Counted from the first letter of the stretch, positions 1-10,434 are shown. The stretch: 64,000 nt of DNA from Gari tellinella (GCA_922989275.2 OV277858.1:10478001-10542000); one strand, 5' to 3'. Translations and numbers: made by a program. Notes: generated by a model not told the origin, from the sequence alone.

Positions 1-87
1 GGTAAGATCTACGATATTTTGAAATTGGGGATATGTGAGACAAATGCGATAGATATCTGGGACCAAGTGTAATTATCATGAAAAAAA

Positions 88-1155
88 ACAAGAGCCCCAT
101 GGGGCATATTTCGCTCACCAGAGAATACCTGACAAAATGGAGATAATTATTATTTCCAGGACCGGGTCATTTTTTTTCACGAGGGGCATTATCAAATTTC
201 CATAATCTTGATAGAGGACCTGTAAATGATGCTATGTGCCAAATATCTAAGATCAGGGTACTAGGGTTTTAATCAAGACGATTTTTTTAACCTTCCATAG
301 AAAAAATCTATTTTTAGCTCCTGTGACCTACATATGCAACAAACTGAAAATATTTGAACAAAATACCTAAAGGACATCTAGAAGTGTCACTATGCCCAAT
401 ATCAAAGTTATGGCCACAGTAGTTCCAGAGAAGAAAACATTTAAATATTTCACTACAGTTCTATGTAAATATGTGACCCCCGGGGCGGGGTCATTTTTTA
501 TCCCTGGGGCATAATTTGAACAATCTTGACAGAGGATCTGTAGATAATGCTTTGTGCCAAATCTCTAAGCTCAGGGTACTGTGGTTTCAGAGAAGGAGTT
601 TGTTTAAGTTTATTTAACAAACGATCTATTTTAAGCTCATGATGTGACCTGGTTATGCAATGGACTAGAGTTATATGAACAACATTGGTCAAGTACCTCT
701 AGAACTGCCACCATGCCAAATATTAAAGTTCTGGCCACATTCGTTTCAGAGAAGACATTTAAAGATTTCACTATATAACTCTTTGTAAATATGTGACCCC
801 CAGGGTGAGCTCATTTTTTTTTATCCCAGGGACATCATTTGAACAATCTTGATAGGGGACCTGTAGATGATGCTTTGTGCCAGATATCTAAGCTCAGGGT
901 ACTGTGGTTTTAGAAAAGAACATTTTTAAAGTTTTTATTGAAACGATCTTTTTTAGCTCTTGTGACCTAGATATGTAACGGACCAGAACTTTTTGAACAA
1001 CTTTGGAAGAGCAACATATAAAGATCATTCCTGAAAAGTGTGGTAAAGATCCATTCAGTTGTTTAGGAGAAGATATCGTTTAAAGAAATTGCTGACGACG
1101 GACGGACGAATGACGTACGACGACTGACACAGGACGATCAAAATAACTCACCTTG
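88..1155. repeat. Modular interspersed repeat with ~310-bp internal tandem units
   Basis: The left end has a short palindrome (GCCCCATGGGGC) followed by a GCTCACC motif. The right end has an ACGACGGACGGACG-type run, GATCA and CTCACC. Between them lie about three diverged direct copies of a ~310-bp unit, recognisable by 'gtgacccc..g..tcatttttt..atcccnggg' near 471-510 and 790-830, and by 'agctcagggtactgtggtttcag' equivalents near 250, 570 and 895. The same type of head and tail bounds a different internal array at 26071-27310. Short ORFs here are chance openings. No transposase was seen, so it is probably non-autonomous. Confidence 0.6.
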
Positions 1156-1860
1156 GCACTATGTTTGAAACCATCATCAGTCAAGAACTTTCTTTTATCT
1201 TGTCATGTACTCAACAAGGTTAAGCTGATTTAACCGACTGCTGATTTGTCGCTTCACTGAGTATCTCTAAATTTAACAGGCTACTTTAATTGGAAGCTTT
1301 TAAGTTCATGTATTACAGTAATACAATTTAACTTGAAATTTACCTAGCAGCTACCATTTTAGATATTTGTAGCTTTTAGTGGCTTGTCGTGCAACATATA
1401 ACTTGTTAAGCTTGTAACTAAAATTGAATATTCAACTAGCAACTTAGGCCCTATCTGCTACTAGAACATTGTGATAACTTTGTAAACAGTACTCAACATC
1501 TAATCAGGAATTCAGCATCCAATCTGTTTTTATACATTTTGTCAAACATTCAGATTGTAATAGAAGAAAATATAGCTTGTACAGATGAAGCGGATGAAAA
1601 GTCAAGATTAAATAGCTTGATAAAGGCTAAATCAATATGACTTTCCATTATACCTTTAAAAGAAGCAGTTATATTTGAAATGTAATATAGTCTGTACAGT
1701 ACTTACACATTTGAATCTCTAGATGACTCCTTTGCTTGAAACCCCACATTTGAGTCTCCTGGTCACTCCTGTGCTTGCAAACCCACATTTGAGCCTATTG
1801 GTGAATCCTCAGTCTGGTTTTGACTGATCAAGTTGTGAGGGCAATATAGAAATTTAAATA
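1156..1860. other. Gene-free stretch with a short tandem repeat
   Basis: AT-rich sequence without a credible gene. At about 1707-1805 a ~45-bp unit containing 'cacatttgag' occurs three times with a few changes. Nothing else was recognised. Confidence 0.5.
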
Positions 1861-2389
1861 ACACTTAGTCACTTAAGGAGGTTCAAGAGACAATAATTTT
1901 AAATGAGAGATACTGCCGACCCTAAAGCGCTCACCTCGATCGTTTCCGTTTAACTTACAAACTTGACCTTGCATAACTCTCCGATTTCCGCCTTTTCGCG
2001 TATCTTTATGATAGAGTGATTTAAAAACATTTGCGCAGCTACGTTCTTACATAAATTCAAGTGTAGCGGTCACTGTTTTGCAACGATGAGAGCGATTTGG
2101 CGAAACTTGACCCATTTGATAATAACTTTCATATTTATAATTTATTTATTCTGATTATCCTCTATTTTTAGGACAGATGTAATGAAACATCTAATGAACC
2201 TCAAACTCGACTCAGATTCAGATCTTATGCATATAACATTTGTGTGAAATTTCATTAATATCCCTCTAATAATTTCCTAGAAAACTCTGGACAAACAAAA
2301 TGTTGATGGACTAATGAACGGACGAACGGACGGAATCACGGACAGGGCCACGTCAATAAACGACCATCTTCAGAGGTGGGCCTATACAA
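1861..2389. other. Gene-free stretch, possible degenerate modular repeat
   Basis: It contains a GCTCACC motif near 1929 and an ACGGACGAACGGACGG-type run at about 2318-2337. These are the same end motifs as the repeats at 88-1155 and 26071-27310, so this may be a third, degenerate member. No gene seen. Confidence 0.35.
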
Positions 2390-3330
2390 ACGAGTTACAT
2401 ACATACAAACATACATACATTTTACAATTAAGGTCAAGGTGACCTTTAAGTAGTATGCGACACTCCCCCATCCGATGATGTACTCACACACCAACTTTGC
2501 TATTCCTAGCTCATACAGTACAGAAGATAGTCTCCGGACAAACTTAAAAAAAAATGAGGTCAAAGGTCAAGGTCACAGTAACCTAAAATAGTACCTAACA
2601 CTCCCCCATCCCAAGATGTACTCATACAACAAATTGTGTGACTCTTACTTATGAGGAAATATTCCGGACAAAATGAGTTACATACATACATGTACAAACA
2701 TACACACATTTAACAATTGAGGTAAAGGTCACAGTGACCTGACAGTAGAATGCATCACTCTGCCTTCCTATGATGAGCTCACACACAAAACTTGCTATTC
2801 TTAGCTGATACGGTACAGATGATATGCTCCGGACAAGCTTATTTAAAAAATTGGGGTCAATGTCACAGTGACCTAAAAGTAGTATGTGAAACTCAGCCAT
2901 CCAAATAGTACTCACACATAACAAATTTGCTATTTCTAGCTTAGGTGGTAAAGGAAATACACTACGGACAAAATGAATTACATTCATATAAACATACACA
3001 CATTTTGCAATTGAGATCAAGGGTCAACGGCACAGTGACCTTAAAGTAGTTTGCGACACTCCACCATCCCATGATGTACTCACACACCAAATTTGCTATT
3101 CCTAGCTGATGCTATAAAGAAGATATACGATCTGGACAAGCTTTTTTTAATAACAAAAATGAGGTCAAAGGTCAAGGTGATTTTAAAGTAGTATGCGACA
3201 CTCCGCAATCCCAAGATGTACTCCCACAATAAATTAATTGGCCATAGCTAATGAGGTAAAGGAGGTTACGTATAATCCAGACAAAAAGTATCATGTACGG
3301 ACGCACACACATACATACATACATGAGCAG
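2390..3330. repeat. Tandem repeat array, ~300-bp dimeric unit
   Basis: Blocks starting with 'gagttacatacatac' or similar recur near 2391, 2671 and 2970. Each carries 'aaggtcaaggtcacagtgacc', 'cactcccccatcc.atgatgtactcacac' and 'ttgctattcctagct' equivalents. Within each ~300-bp block the half-units also resemble each other. Small minus-strand ORFs across it are repeat artefacts. ACAT/ACATAC microsatellite runs occur at unit starts and near 3305-3325. Confidence 0.75.
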
Positions 3331-3718
3331 ATCCCTACATACACTCTCTATGAATCGTGTGAGTATAATAATTACTGTTAAGGATCCTGAGCATGTTTAG
3401 CTCTGCATCTAGTACGTTGTAGAATTGTTGAATCTGTAAGACTTTTACACGACGAGAAAACTGATTTTCGTACATTTTAAATTTTGAATTAGATGTAATG
3501 ATTGTTTTTGTGCATACAAGATGTAATAGTTTGCTCAGCACGTTGTTTAGAGGGGGTTTCATTCATCAGGTTGCGTCACGTTTCGCGTTTCGTCTGCTAT
3601 ATCCTCTCTAATCCGGCGAGGTTTAGAAGTGAAATCAGTCATGAGTAATTGACACTTCCCCTTGTTGAAAAATGTAAGCCTGAATATCGGGTTTTACTGT
3701 AGCCATTTAACTACATTG
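3331..3718. other. Gene-free stretch
   Basis: No gene, RNA or repeat recognised. The minus-strand 75-codon opening at 3335-3562 matches nothing known to me. Confidence 0.4.
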
Positions 3719-3966
3719 TATAATCTGGGCCTCACCAGGTAAACTAATATTGGTATACCTTCCGACAGCTTGTGCTGCACATGCTTTATAATTTACATTG
3801 ACACCTCCAGAACAATGGGGGGACTCCATTAATGGACTGAGGAAAAGCCTTGAAATACTTTTCCTCATTCCATTGAGAGAGTCCCCCCATTGTATTTGAG
3901 TTGTCAATGTAACTGTCAAAGCATGTGCAGCACAATCTCAGTTTACCTGGTGAGGCCCAGATTATA
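3719..3966. repeat. Short foldback (palindromic) repeat, uninterrupted copy
   Basis: Both ends carry the same sequence in opposite orientation (TAATCTGGGCCTCACCAGG at the left; its reverse complement at the right). Inside, 'gcacatgctttataatttacattgacac..ccagaacaatgggggga' is mirrored by 'tccccccattg..gtcaatgtaactgtcaaagcatgtgc'. It would fold into a hairpin of roughly 100 bp per arm. It serves as an empty-site reference for the element inserted at 4274. Confidence 0.75.
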
Positions 3967-4273
3967 CTCATGCTATAGTGTTTTTCAATGGTTAACTCTA
4001 ACCAAACTATCAAACATAAAGGTCGGGTCGCACATGAGACAATTCAATGGTTATTTGCTAGCGACATGTCCATAAGATTCATGATTTTTGCAAGGATAAT
4101 GTCTAGCAAAACGTTACGATCAAAAGGTCGTCAGGAGACGTTTTTAACCCCCACCCCCTTGCATGGCCATTATATTCAAGTTTGAATGTTCACCATTTAA
4201 GACTTATCTTCAGTCCATTGAGGGACCACCAGCATATTATTCTGTAGGTGTCAATGTAACTGTAAAGCATGTG
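3967..4273. repeat. Left half of a second foldback repeat copy, interrupted by the Polinton-type element
   Basis: The sequence from about 4198 ('cagtccattgagggacca...gtcaatgtaactgtaaagcatgtg') matches the right arm of the neighbouring palindrome and stops exactly at the transposon boundary. The continuation 'caacacaatctcagtttacctggtgagg' resumes at 14340. Between 3967 and 4190 lies a flank that is also repeated at 14385-14560 ('aggtcgtcaggagacg'). Confidence 0.65.
4268..4273. repeat. Left target-site duplication of the Polinton-type element
   Basis: CATGTG at the left boundary pairs with CACGTG at 14334-14339. That is six bases with one mismatch, the length known for Polinton insertions. The related uninterrupted repeat reads 'aagcatgtgcagcacaatc' at 3919-3937, which fits one pre-insertion copy. 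Confidence 0.75.
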
Positions 4274-5490
4274 AGTAGTATTATACGTAGCTCGCAAAGC
4301 CTGATACATTTTTGTTAAAGATACATTTTTGTTAAAGATACATTTTTGTTAAAGATACATTTTTCTTAAAAGATACATTTTTGTTAAAGATACATTTCTG
4401 TTAAAAGATACATTTTTGTTAAAGATACATTTCTGTTAGAAGATACATTTCTGTTAGAAGATACATTTTTGTTAGAAGATACATTTCTGTTAAAAGATAC
4501 ATTTTTGTTAAAGATACAACATTGTGCGACGGATGTTACGGGTCATATCTCACCTGGGGGGCAGGTAGAAATACGCGGCTGGCTGACTGCGTGAAAAGAT
4601 GACAGGTGACGAATTAATTGTTGTGTATCGCGCGCTTAACATATACCCGTCGCTAAATAGAGAGGTGGTGTAGGTAGAAGGAAGCATGCAGCGGGTTGAC
4701 GATTAAAAGGTGATAAAACAACAACAACAACCAAGAGGGGGCTGCATGTATTGTGTCTGGCTCGGTTTAACAATATTATATAGAGAGCTAGGATACCGGT
4801 GTGTGAAACGGAAGAGTGTATTATTTTTCTTTTATTCGGATGTGATTGTATATATAGTCAGTTTAACGCATGTACTATCATTGAGTACGATCTAAAATTT
4901 CATCGCGCAGAACAATATATACTGTTAAAAAAGCAGGTTAGCGTTTAAGAAGTTAAATTTAATAATAATTTCTGTCTTAGAACATGTCCGGTTTAAAATG
5001 TATAAAAGACGCGCATATTAAACAAAAATGTGTTTAAAATTGTTCAAATGTTTTCGTTGAAGGAGAAAGCAAACGACTCATATTAGCCGAAACTTCGTCA
5101 GTTCAGCAAAAACGGCTCGGGTGACAGGTGTGACGTTACAGAGAACCAGTGTGGGCAGTTGTGTGCAAGAAAATGGTAAAGCGTGGAACCATGCTAAAAT
5201 TTTAACAGTAGCGCATTCAGTAACCGTATCGATGGCCTCCAAATGTAACACTTTAAACAAAATAACCCCGACCTGTTCGCATGATATCGTTGGCAATCTA
5301 CAGAAACGGTCATATAGGTAGTGTGCCTAGGCAAACGTGAATTCCAATATGACATCCAAATGAGTTCACAAGCAATAAAATGTATAAAAAAAGACGCACA
5401 TCTGAATACTTATAGTATATAAATAAAATTTATATCATGTTTTGATTTAAACCTAGCTATTCGAGGGCACATAACAAACATGTAAACCTG
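4274..5490. repeat. Left terminal inverted repeat of the Polinton-type element
   Basis: Matches the reverse complement of 13063-14333 through a tip (AGTAGTATTATACGTAGCTC), an array of ~18-bp units, a GC-richer block with 'tcacctggggggcaggtagaaatacgcggctgg' and a long AT-rich part ending at 'aaacatgtaaacctg'. The two copies differ by scattered substitutions and repeat-number changes. The insertion is therefore not recent, or the copies do not homogenise. Confidence 0.88.
4313..4519. repeat. ~18-bp tandem array in the left TIR
   Basis: About a dozen units of GATACATTTTTGTTAAA and variants (CTGTTAGAA, CTGTTAAAA) sit about 40 bp inside the terminus. The complement of the same unit is arrayed at 14105-14303 in the other TIR. 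Confidence 0.85.
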
Positions 5491-5923
5491 GTTGTTTGCA
5501 TCGCTTAACATTGGTGGAATCCGATACAGTACTTGAACACGCTACATAACAACGATTTGAGAAAACGATCAATAACGAAAACAGTAAGTTGAAAATAGTC
5601 ATTTCGATCGAAAATGGAGATATGAATAAGTTTGAAATATCCTCGTATTCACGACTCGAAAAATAAGCGTTGTTTAAATTTCTTAGTACATTTCACGGGC
5701 ATGATACATTTTGAGGGTAACTTCCGGAACATTTCATGTAAGATATAATGTCACACGGCTGTCAAAACGAACGACTAAAGGTTAACAAGTTTAACTTACG
5801 CTAAAGTGGGCTATCTATGCTCCACGATTAGACCGACGCAACGACAATCACAGCCTTTACATTTCACCGTTTTAAGGCACATAGATCGTTTCTGCAACAA
5901 AGGTTAATATTTCGCAAAAATTA
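5491..5923. other. Leader between left TIR and first gene
   Basis: No gene. It starts 'gttgtttgcatcgcttaaca', and parts of it plus the TIR segment near 5205 recur as a relic at 49845-50035. It presumably holds the promoter for the rightward gene cluster. No convincing TATA box was pinned down. Confidence 0.4.
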
Positions 5924-6325
5924 ATGAGCACGCTATACCACAGTAATATCCAGCCCTCTGAACATAATTCGTGGTCTACAACTGAACTATTATCGGCGTA
6001 TAACTCAAAGCAGTCTTATCAAACTTATATAGTTGCTTACTACTTAGGAATGACACAAGCTCACATGAATATTAGCGGGATGATGTGTGATGACGCGTCT
6101 GAAGAAAATGTCTGTAACGGAACTGTTAATAGTAATAACAAACGCAAAATCAGTTTCAATTTTGACGGTACTCATCATCTATCTATTTTTCGAAATGAGG
6201 ATGGACAAGTTGTCATAAATATAAGAAAAGGAACTAGATCCGTCACTATTTCTAAAGATTTTCTATCGGAAATATGCCATTTGAAAGAAACACTGCTTGG
6301 ATGTTGCAACTTCATTGACTCGTGA
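5924..6325 (+). CDS. PC4-like single-stranded DNA-binding protein 1 (putative)
   Basis: 133 codons from ATG to TGA, intact. The N-terminal ~70 residues are not recognised. From about residue 75 the pattern (aromatic/hydrophobic strand 'LSIFRNEDGQVVINIRKG', then 'SVTISKDFL..I..L', then a short helix) fits the PC4/p15 coactivator fold. That family binds single-stranded DNA, with a curved beta sheet followed by one helix. The gene ends nine bases before the integrase ATG. A second, better PC4 match lies downstream in the same element. Role is inferred: DNA handling during replication or late gene expression. The assignment is by pattern only and could be wrong for this copy. Confidence 0.5.
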   Translation: MSTLYHSNIQPSEHNSWSTTELLSAYNSKQSYQTYIVAYYLGMTQAHMNISGMMCDDASEENVCNGTVNSNNKRKISFNFDGTHHLSIFRNEDGQVVINIRKGTRSVTISKDFLSEICHLKETLLGCCNFIDS

Positions 6326-6334
6326 AAAGTTATC

Positions 6335-7449
6335 ATGGACTATCGAGATTATTTGAAAAGCTTGTATTTCGACGTTGAAAGTCCAGCTTCATTTACGGCT
6401 CCAGAAAAACTGTATCAAATTGTTAAGAAAGAAGGACGATATAAAATATCTCGTAAAAAGATTACCCAGTGGTTACAAGAACAAGACGCATATACCCTCA
6501 CAGAAGTATAAAGAGAAAATTCACCAGGAGAAGATTCGTCACGTCAGACGTTGATATACAGTGGGGTGTGGATTTAGCCAGCGTATCTAATACATCCAGC
6601 TACAATGACGGCATTAATTATTTGCTAGTGGTTACAGATATTTTTTCGAAATATCTGTTTGTGGAGCCGTTGAAAACTAAGCGAGCTAAGGAAGTAGCAG
6701 ATGCCTTCGAACGTATTTTACGCAAAGGACGGTCTCCTCAAATTGTACAAACAGACAAAGGCGTCGAATTTAAAAACAAAATATTCAGAGAAGAACTGCG
6801 AAAAAACGGGATCGCCTATTTCACATCTCAAAACGAAGATATAAAGGTTTCTCCCGTTGAAAGAAATATTCGTACTTTTCGAAACAAGATGCACAAAATG
6901 TTTCAGACCAACAGGAGTTACAAATATTAAGAACATTCGCAAGCGCTCGTGGATAGCTATAATTCTACACCGCACGGAAGTCTCCCGGGTAGCATGTCTC
7001 CAGCGGATGTTACGAAAGCAAACGAAGCGTTCGTTTGGGATTACAATAAAAGCACACCACCGTCTGTTTCCTCAAACAAACACAACGCCGGTTTCAAATA
7101 CAACTCAGGCGACTTCGTTAGGCTTGCATACCTGAAATATCCATTTTCCCGAGATTATCAAGCAAAATGGACTCCAGAGATATTCAAAATAATTAAACGT
7201 TCTGTAAAACAAGGCATTCATGTTTATAAAGTTTCCGATATGCTAAATGACGAGCTTTCTGGTACATTCTATCAAGAAGAATTACAACTAATTCATAAAG
7301 ACGAAAATGCTTTATGGATAATTGAAAAAATTATTCGAAGAAGGAAACGTAACGGCATTTATGAAGTTCTGGTAAAGTACGAGGGGTGGCAAAATAAATT
7401 CAACTCCTGGATAAGGAAGGACGACATTGCAACTTTTAACGTTAAGTAA
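6335..7449 (+). pseudogene. Polinton-type integrase (rve core plus chromodomain), broken by a frameshift and a stop
   Basis: The first ATG after the PC4-like gene opens a typical N-terminus for this family (residues 'ISRKKITQWLQEQDAYTL') in frame 2. The reading then passes to frame 1 between about 6490 and 6510, as expected from a one-base loss. The rve catalytic core follows, with acidic residues near 6571 (GVD), 6754 (QTD) and 6859 (VER); the last two have 34 residues between them. An in-frame TAA at 6928-6930 interrupts the core's last helix region, and reading continues in the same frame. The C-terminus has the family's 'F..GDFVRL' barrel, a 'GTFYQEELQ' block and a chromodomain (about 7315-7420, 'YEVLVKYEGW..KFNSW'). 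It would insert the element with a 6-bp stagger. Two independent lesions make this copy inactive; a programmed shift cannot explain the stop. Confidence 0.9.
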
Positions 7450-7451
7450 AA

Positions 7452-7853
7452 ATGTCTTATTATCTGGTAGTCCAAAGTGACAAGAATTTGGAATATTATC
7501 CGGATAATAAACCTTACAACTTTAGAACAAAGCTACAACAGAATGTCGAATTGAACGGCACCTGGAAAATCGCGCTTACGGAGATTTCGCTGCCAGATGA
7601 TATAAAAAAGGACGACGTACTGAATATATATTCAAGCATATGTGGTGAGAGTTTCATAAACGGAGTAAAAGCCCCGCTGTTAAGGAGGCTAACCAAGAGT
7701 AATACAGGAAATACTATCGTTTCGCCATTGTATTACGTTCCCGTGATAAAATCGGAACTTAGTGAACTCGATTTTGAATTAAAAGACCAACACGGATCTG
7801 AAGCGCAACATTTGCGTCTACCGCTTACTCTTGTGTTACATCTAACATCATGA
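7452..7853 (+). CDS. Putative minor capsid (penton-like) protein
   Basis: 133 codons, intact, starting two bases after the integrase stop. The N-terminal pattern (short strand, 'YPDNKPYNFRTKL', 'VELNGTWKIALTEISLP') is the one I know from proteins encoded beside the capsid gene in metazoan Polinton-type elements. The C-terminus ends in alternating beta-strand-like segments ('LPLTLVLHL'), fitting a single jelly roll. The family is usually somewhat longer, so a short internal loss is possible. Its TGA overlaps the next ATG (ATGA at 7850-7853). Penton identity is inferred from position and pattern, not from a structure. Confidence 0.55.
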   Translation: MSYYLVVQSDKNLEYYPDNKPYNFRTKLQQNVELNGTWKIALTEISLPDDIKKDDVLNIYSSICGESFINGVKAPLLRRLTKSNTGNTIVSPLYYVPVIKSELSELDFELKDQHGSEAQHLRLPLTLVLHLTS

Positions 7854-8242
7854 CCGATCGATATTGTGTGAAGTGTTTAGCAATGTTGAAAATGAATCGA
7901 AATCACCTATACACTCCAAATCTCGAAAAATGGATCAGATATTACGACTCTATCGGGACACCAGAACATCCTTATTATTTTAACGGAGATAAAAGACCGT
8001 ACAGTAAAACTGCCGGTACACTCCAGAAAACTAGAGAAAATGGAATAGTTCCTATCGAAAACTCTTCTCATCATAAACCGAAGGATAAAACGAGTGAATT
8101 GAAAGTTGAGCTTGTCTCGCCAGCGCAGCAAGTTGTCGAACAAGCTGTCTCGGAACTTAAACGGGAAAAGGGTATAAAAAGACAACGCCGGACTTCTTCA
8201 AAAGCGCAGTCGACAGAAAAAGTCTTTATTCGAAGAAAATGA
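7850..8242 (+). CDS. Basic virion-associated protein (hypothetical)
   Basis: 130 codons, intact. It starts with the ATG of an ATGA overlap with the penton-like gene and ends in a second ATGA overlap with the capsid gene (8239-8242). The N-terminus has a CxxC pair (CVKC) and a 'WIRYY' motif. The rest is low in hydrophobics and rich in Lys/Arg, ending 'KVFIRRK'. Position between penton and capsid genes and its high basic charge suggest a DNA-binding or minor virion protein. No family is recognised with confidence. Confidence 0.5.
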   Translation: MTDRYCVKCLAMLKMNRNHLYTPNLEKWIRYYDSIGTPEHPYYFNGDKRPYSKTAGTLQKTRENGIVPIENSSHHKPKDKTSELKVELVSPAQQVVEQAVSELKREKGIKRQRRTSSKAQSTEKVFIRRK

Positions 8243-9534
8243 TGGCGGCCATCAATTCTGAAAGCATGGATGAAGCTCAACCGTCTGAATTAGATCTATT
8301 TTCTGTTGCTCCAACCCAAACTGCCGTCGAGAAAATATACTTTCAACAAATACTACCTATCGGGCAAATTACAGATACGTCTCCGATTCAGTTTATAGTG
8401 AGCGGACAGAATGGGATGGAGTATATTGACACTTCACGAAGCTTCATGTCTATAAAAGCTCGGATAGTGCATCAGGATGGGAGCGCCCTTTCCGATGAAG
8501 AATATGTTGGACCCGTGAATCTTGTCGCTCACGCTTTGTTTGAACAAGTGGATGTTACGGTACAAGGAAAGTGTATCACTTCTTCGACTGGAAACTATCC
8601 CTACAAAGCGTACTTACAAACTTTATTAGAGTATGGCCAGGACGCGAAATCTTCGCAGTTAACGTCGCAGTGTTACTATAAAGACACGCCCGGACATATA
8701 GACGATAACGATGGGAAAACTGGTGCTAACAATGGTTTTAAAATTCGCACATCATTGTTCGCTGAAAGCAAAAAGGTTCATATGATCGCCCCTATAATGC
8801 ATGATGCGTTTTAACTAGATCGGTACCTAGTAAATCAGACGGCAATGAACATAAAATTCTACAGAGCTAAACCCGAGTTCTACCTTACGACGGACGCATT
8901 GGTGGCAGACTACAAAATTGTGATTGACGAAGTGGTTTTGAACATGTGTAAAATACTGGTGAATTTGGCAGTTGTGTTTTGTCATAGTCAGAAACTTGAA
9001 AAAACTAACGCCAAGTATCCGTACGTGAAAACGGAAGTTAGATTAACCGCAATATCGCAGGGTCAAGTTAATTTCAACATCGACAATGTTTGTCAAGGTA
9101 TAAGACCTAACAAGATCGTTGTAGCATTCGCCAATAGTCAGTCCGTATCAAGGGTTTGGACTAACAGAGTTAACGGTAGCCGTTGATAATATTCCCGTAC
9201 AAGGCAACCCGCTGAGATTAAATTTCGATGCCAAAAACGGTACAGACACGGCAGAGGCGTTTCATTGGTTTTTGAAACGAGTGGAAAATGGTTGAAAGAT
9301 GAAGGCAATCAAATTACGCAGTCTGATATTGCTAATGGGTTCGCGGTGTACGCCTTTAACATCGAGCCTGTTTACCATGACAGAAAGTATTTGACTTTAG
9401 TAAAACAGGGAATAATCCGAGTAAGCGCTAATTTCTCCCGTCCGTTACCGACACCAGTCACATGTATCATATATACAGAAGGTGTCGGTTATTTCGAAGT
9501 GAACCAAGCCAGAGAAGTGATTGTGTACCAGTAA
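8239..9534 (+). pseudogene. Polinton-type major capsid protein (family often labelled F54H12.2-like), broken
   Basis: The first 191 codons are open in frame 1 ('QILPIGQITDTSPIQF', 'YIDTSRSFMSIKARI', 'LFEQVDVTVQGK'). An in-frame TAA at 8812-8814 interrupts the protein, but the same frame continues with 'LDRYLVNQTAM' and 'MNIKFYRAK'. Around 9150-9180 the reading passes to frame 2 ('VDNIPVQGNPLRLNFDA') and at about 9262 back to frame 1, which runs to the TAA at 9532-9534. The full length of ~430 codons and segment order agree with the family, which I associate with double-jelly-roll capsid proteins of Polinton-type elements. One stop and two frame changes make this copy non-functional. Major capsid identity is inferred from its neighbours and size. 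Confidence 0.82.
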
Positions 9535-9878
9535 CCTACGTACAAGCAACATCTTTTTGGCTATAACGACTATATATTTTCTGAAGATTGTTTCTTGTTA
9601 AACTGTATTTAACATTATGTATCTACTATTACATGCTTATATGGTTATTATTGGTATTATTAGGTTGTTGCTGTTAGTAGTAGTAGTAATAGAAGTACAT
9701 GTAGTAGTATTCAAATAACATTTTCAAACATTTCAATTAAGTGTTGGGGTCCAGTACAACACTTATCCCGAAATATATATCGCACTAGGTTGGGTATTTT
9801 TTTTCGCGTATAAATATCAGTTCCAGTCTCGTAAACTCGCATTGTGCTTCAAGAGTGCGTTCGAAGACAGACATAAAT
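9535..9878. promoter_or_regulatory. Gap in the gene cluster with a TATA-like site
   Basis: The only sizeable gap inside the coding part. It holds a GTAGTA-type microsatellite near 9675-9710 and a TATA-like GTATAAATA at about 9809-9817, roughly 60 bp before the next ATG. That suggests a second transcription unit for the PC4-like/ATPase pair. Not proven. Confidence 0.4.
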
Positions 9879-10388
9879 ATGAAACCAGTAAAGATTACAG
9901 CTCATGAGATCGAGGAAGATACGGATGGAAATACTGTAATTAACTCATTCGTCGAGGATAATAGGAGATTTGGGAAAACGCATGCTCTCAAGAAACATCA
10001 ACAGCTCAGTAAATGGATTGTCGCTATATTCTTTATTTTATGCGGTACATCTATTCCGCGAATAGTTATTATGCATCAGGAAAATGGTCAACAGACGGGT
10101 GTTGTAGATTACAAAGTTGAAGTAGATCAGAATGAGACTGCCTGTGTATTTATTAAGCAATACGATATTTACCACAATACGTACGTTACTGTGTGTAATA
10201 GGTACGTCGTGGTAGTGTTGGATATAAGACGATTCTGGAACGATACCGCGTCTATAATAGGCATACAACTTAGCGAGAGACAGTGGAACAGATTGAAACA
10301 AGTCTGGCCTCTAATAGATAAAAGTATATTAGAAGCACGGACCTATTGGAGAGATTTGAAAGTGTTAAAATACAAAAACGAAAACTAA
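9879..10388 (+). CDS. PC4-like single-stranded DNA-binding protein 2, with a membrane-type segment
   Basis: About 169 codons from the first ATG (an in-frame GTG lies at 9855), intact. The C-terminal half has the PC4 signature: a beta strand 'YVVVVLDIRRFW', then 'GIQLSERQWNRLKQVWPLID', the strand-turn-helix order of the p15/PC4 family with the conserved Gly-Ile-x-Leu and Trp-x-x-Leu positions. The N-terminal part is acidic, then has a hydrophobic stretch of about 18 residues ('WIVAIFFILCGTSIPRIVI') that could be a membrane segment or buried helix. It lies 46 bases before the ATPase ATG. Expected role is binding of single-stranded DNA. Family assignment is fairly strong for the C-terminus. Confidence 0.7.
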   Translation: MKPVKITAHEIEEDTDGNTVINSFVEDNRRFGKTHALKKHQQLSKWIVAIFFILCGTSIPRIVIMHQENGQQTGVVDYKVEVDQNETACVFIKQYDIYHNTYVTVCNRYVVVVLDIRRFWNDTASIIGIQLSERQWNRLKQVWPLIDKSILEARTYWRDLKVLKYKNEN

Positions 10389-10434
10389 CGTTAATCAGAC
10401 AGTTGTGGATAAGAAATATAACCTTTGGAGTGAG

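Noticed and set aside
2336..3020. Minus-strand ORFs of 75 and 123 codons
   Set aside because: Both lie in a tandem array and translate repeat units. The similarity between them is due to the repeat.
4313..4519. CRISPR array
   Set aside because: Units are contiguous with no unique spacers, mirrored in the other TIR, and in an animal-type genome. It is a minisatellite.
6335..7449. Programmed frameshifting in the Polinton-type integrase
   Set aside because: There is no slippery heptamer at the frame change, and a separate in-frame TAA 430 bases later needs another explanation. Ordinary decay is simpler.
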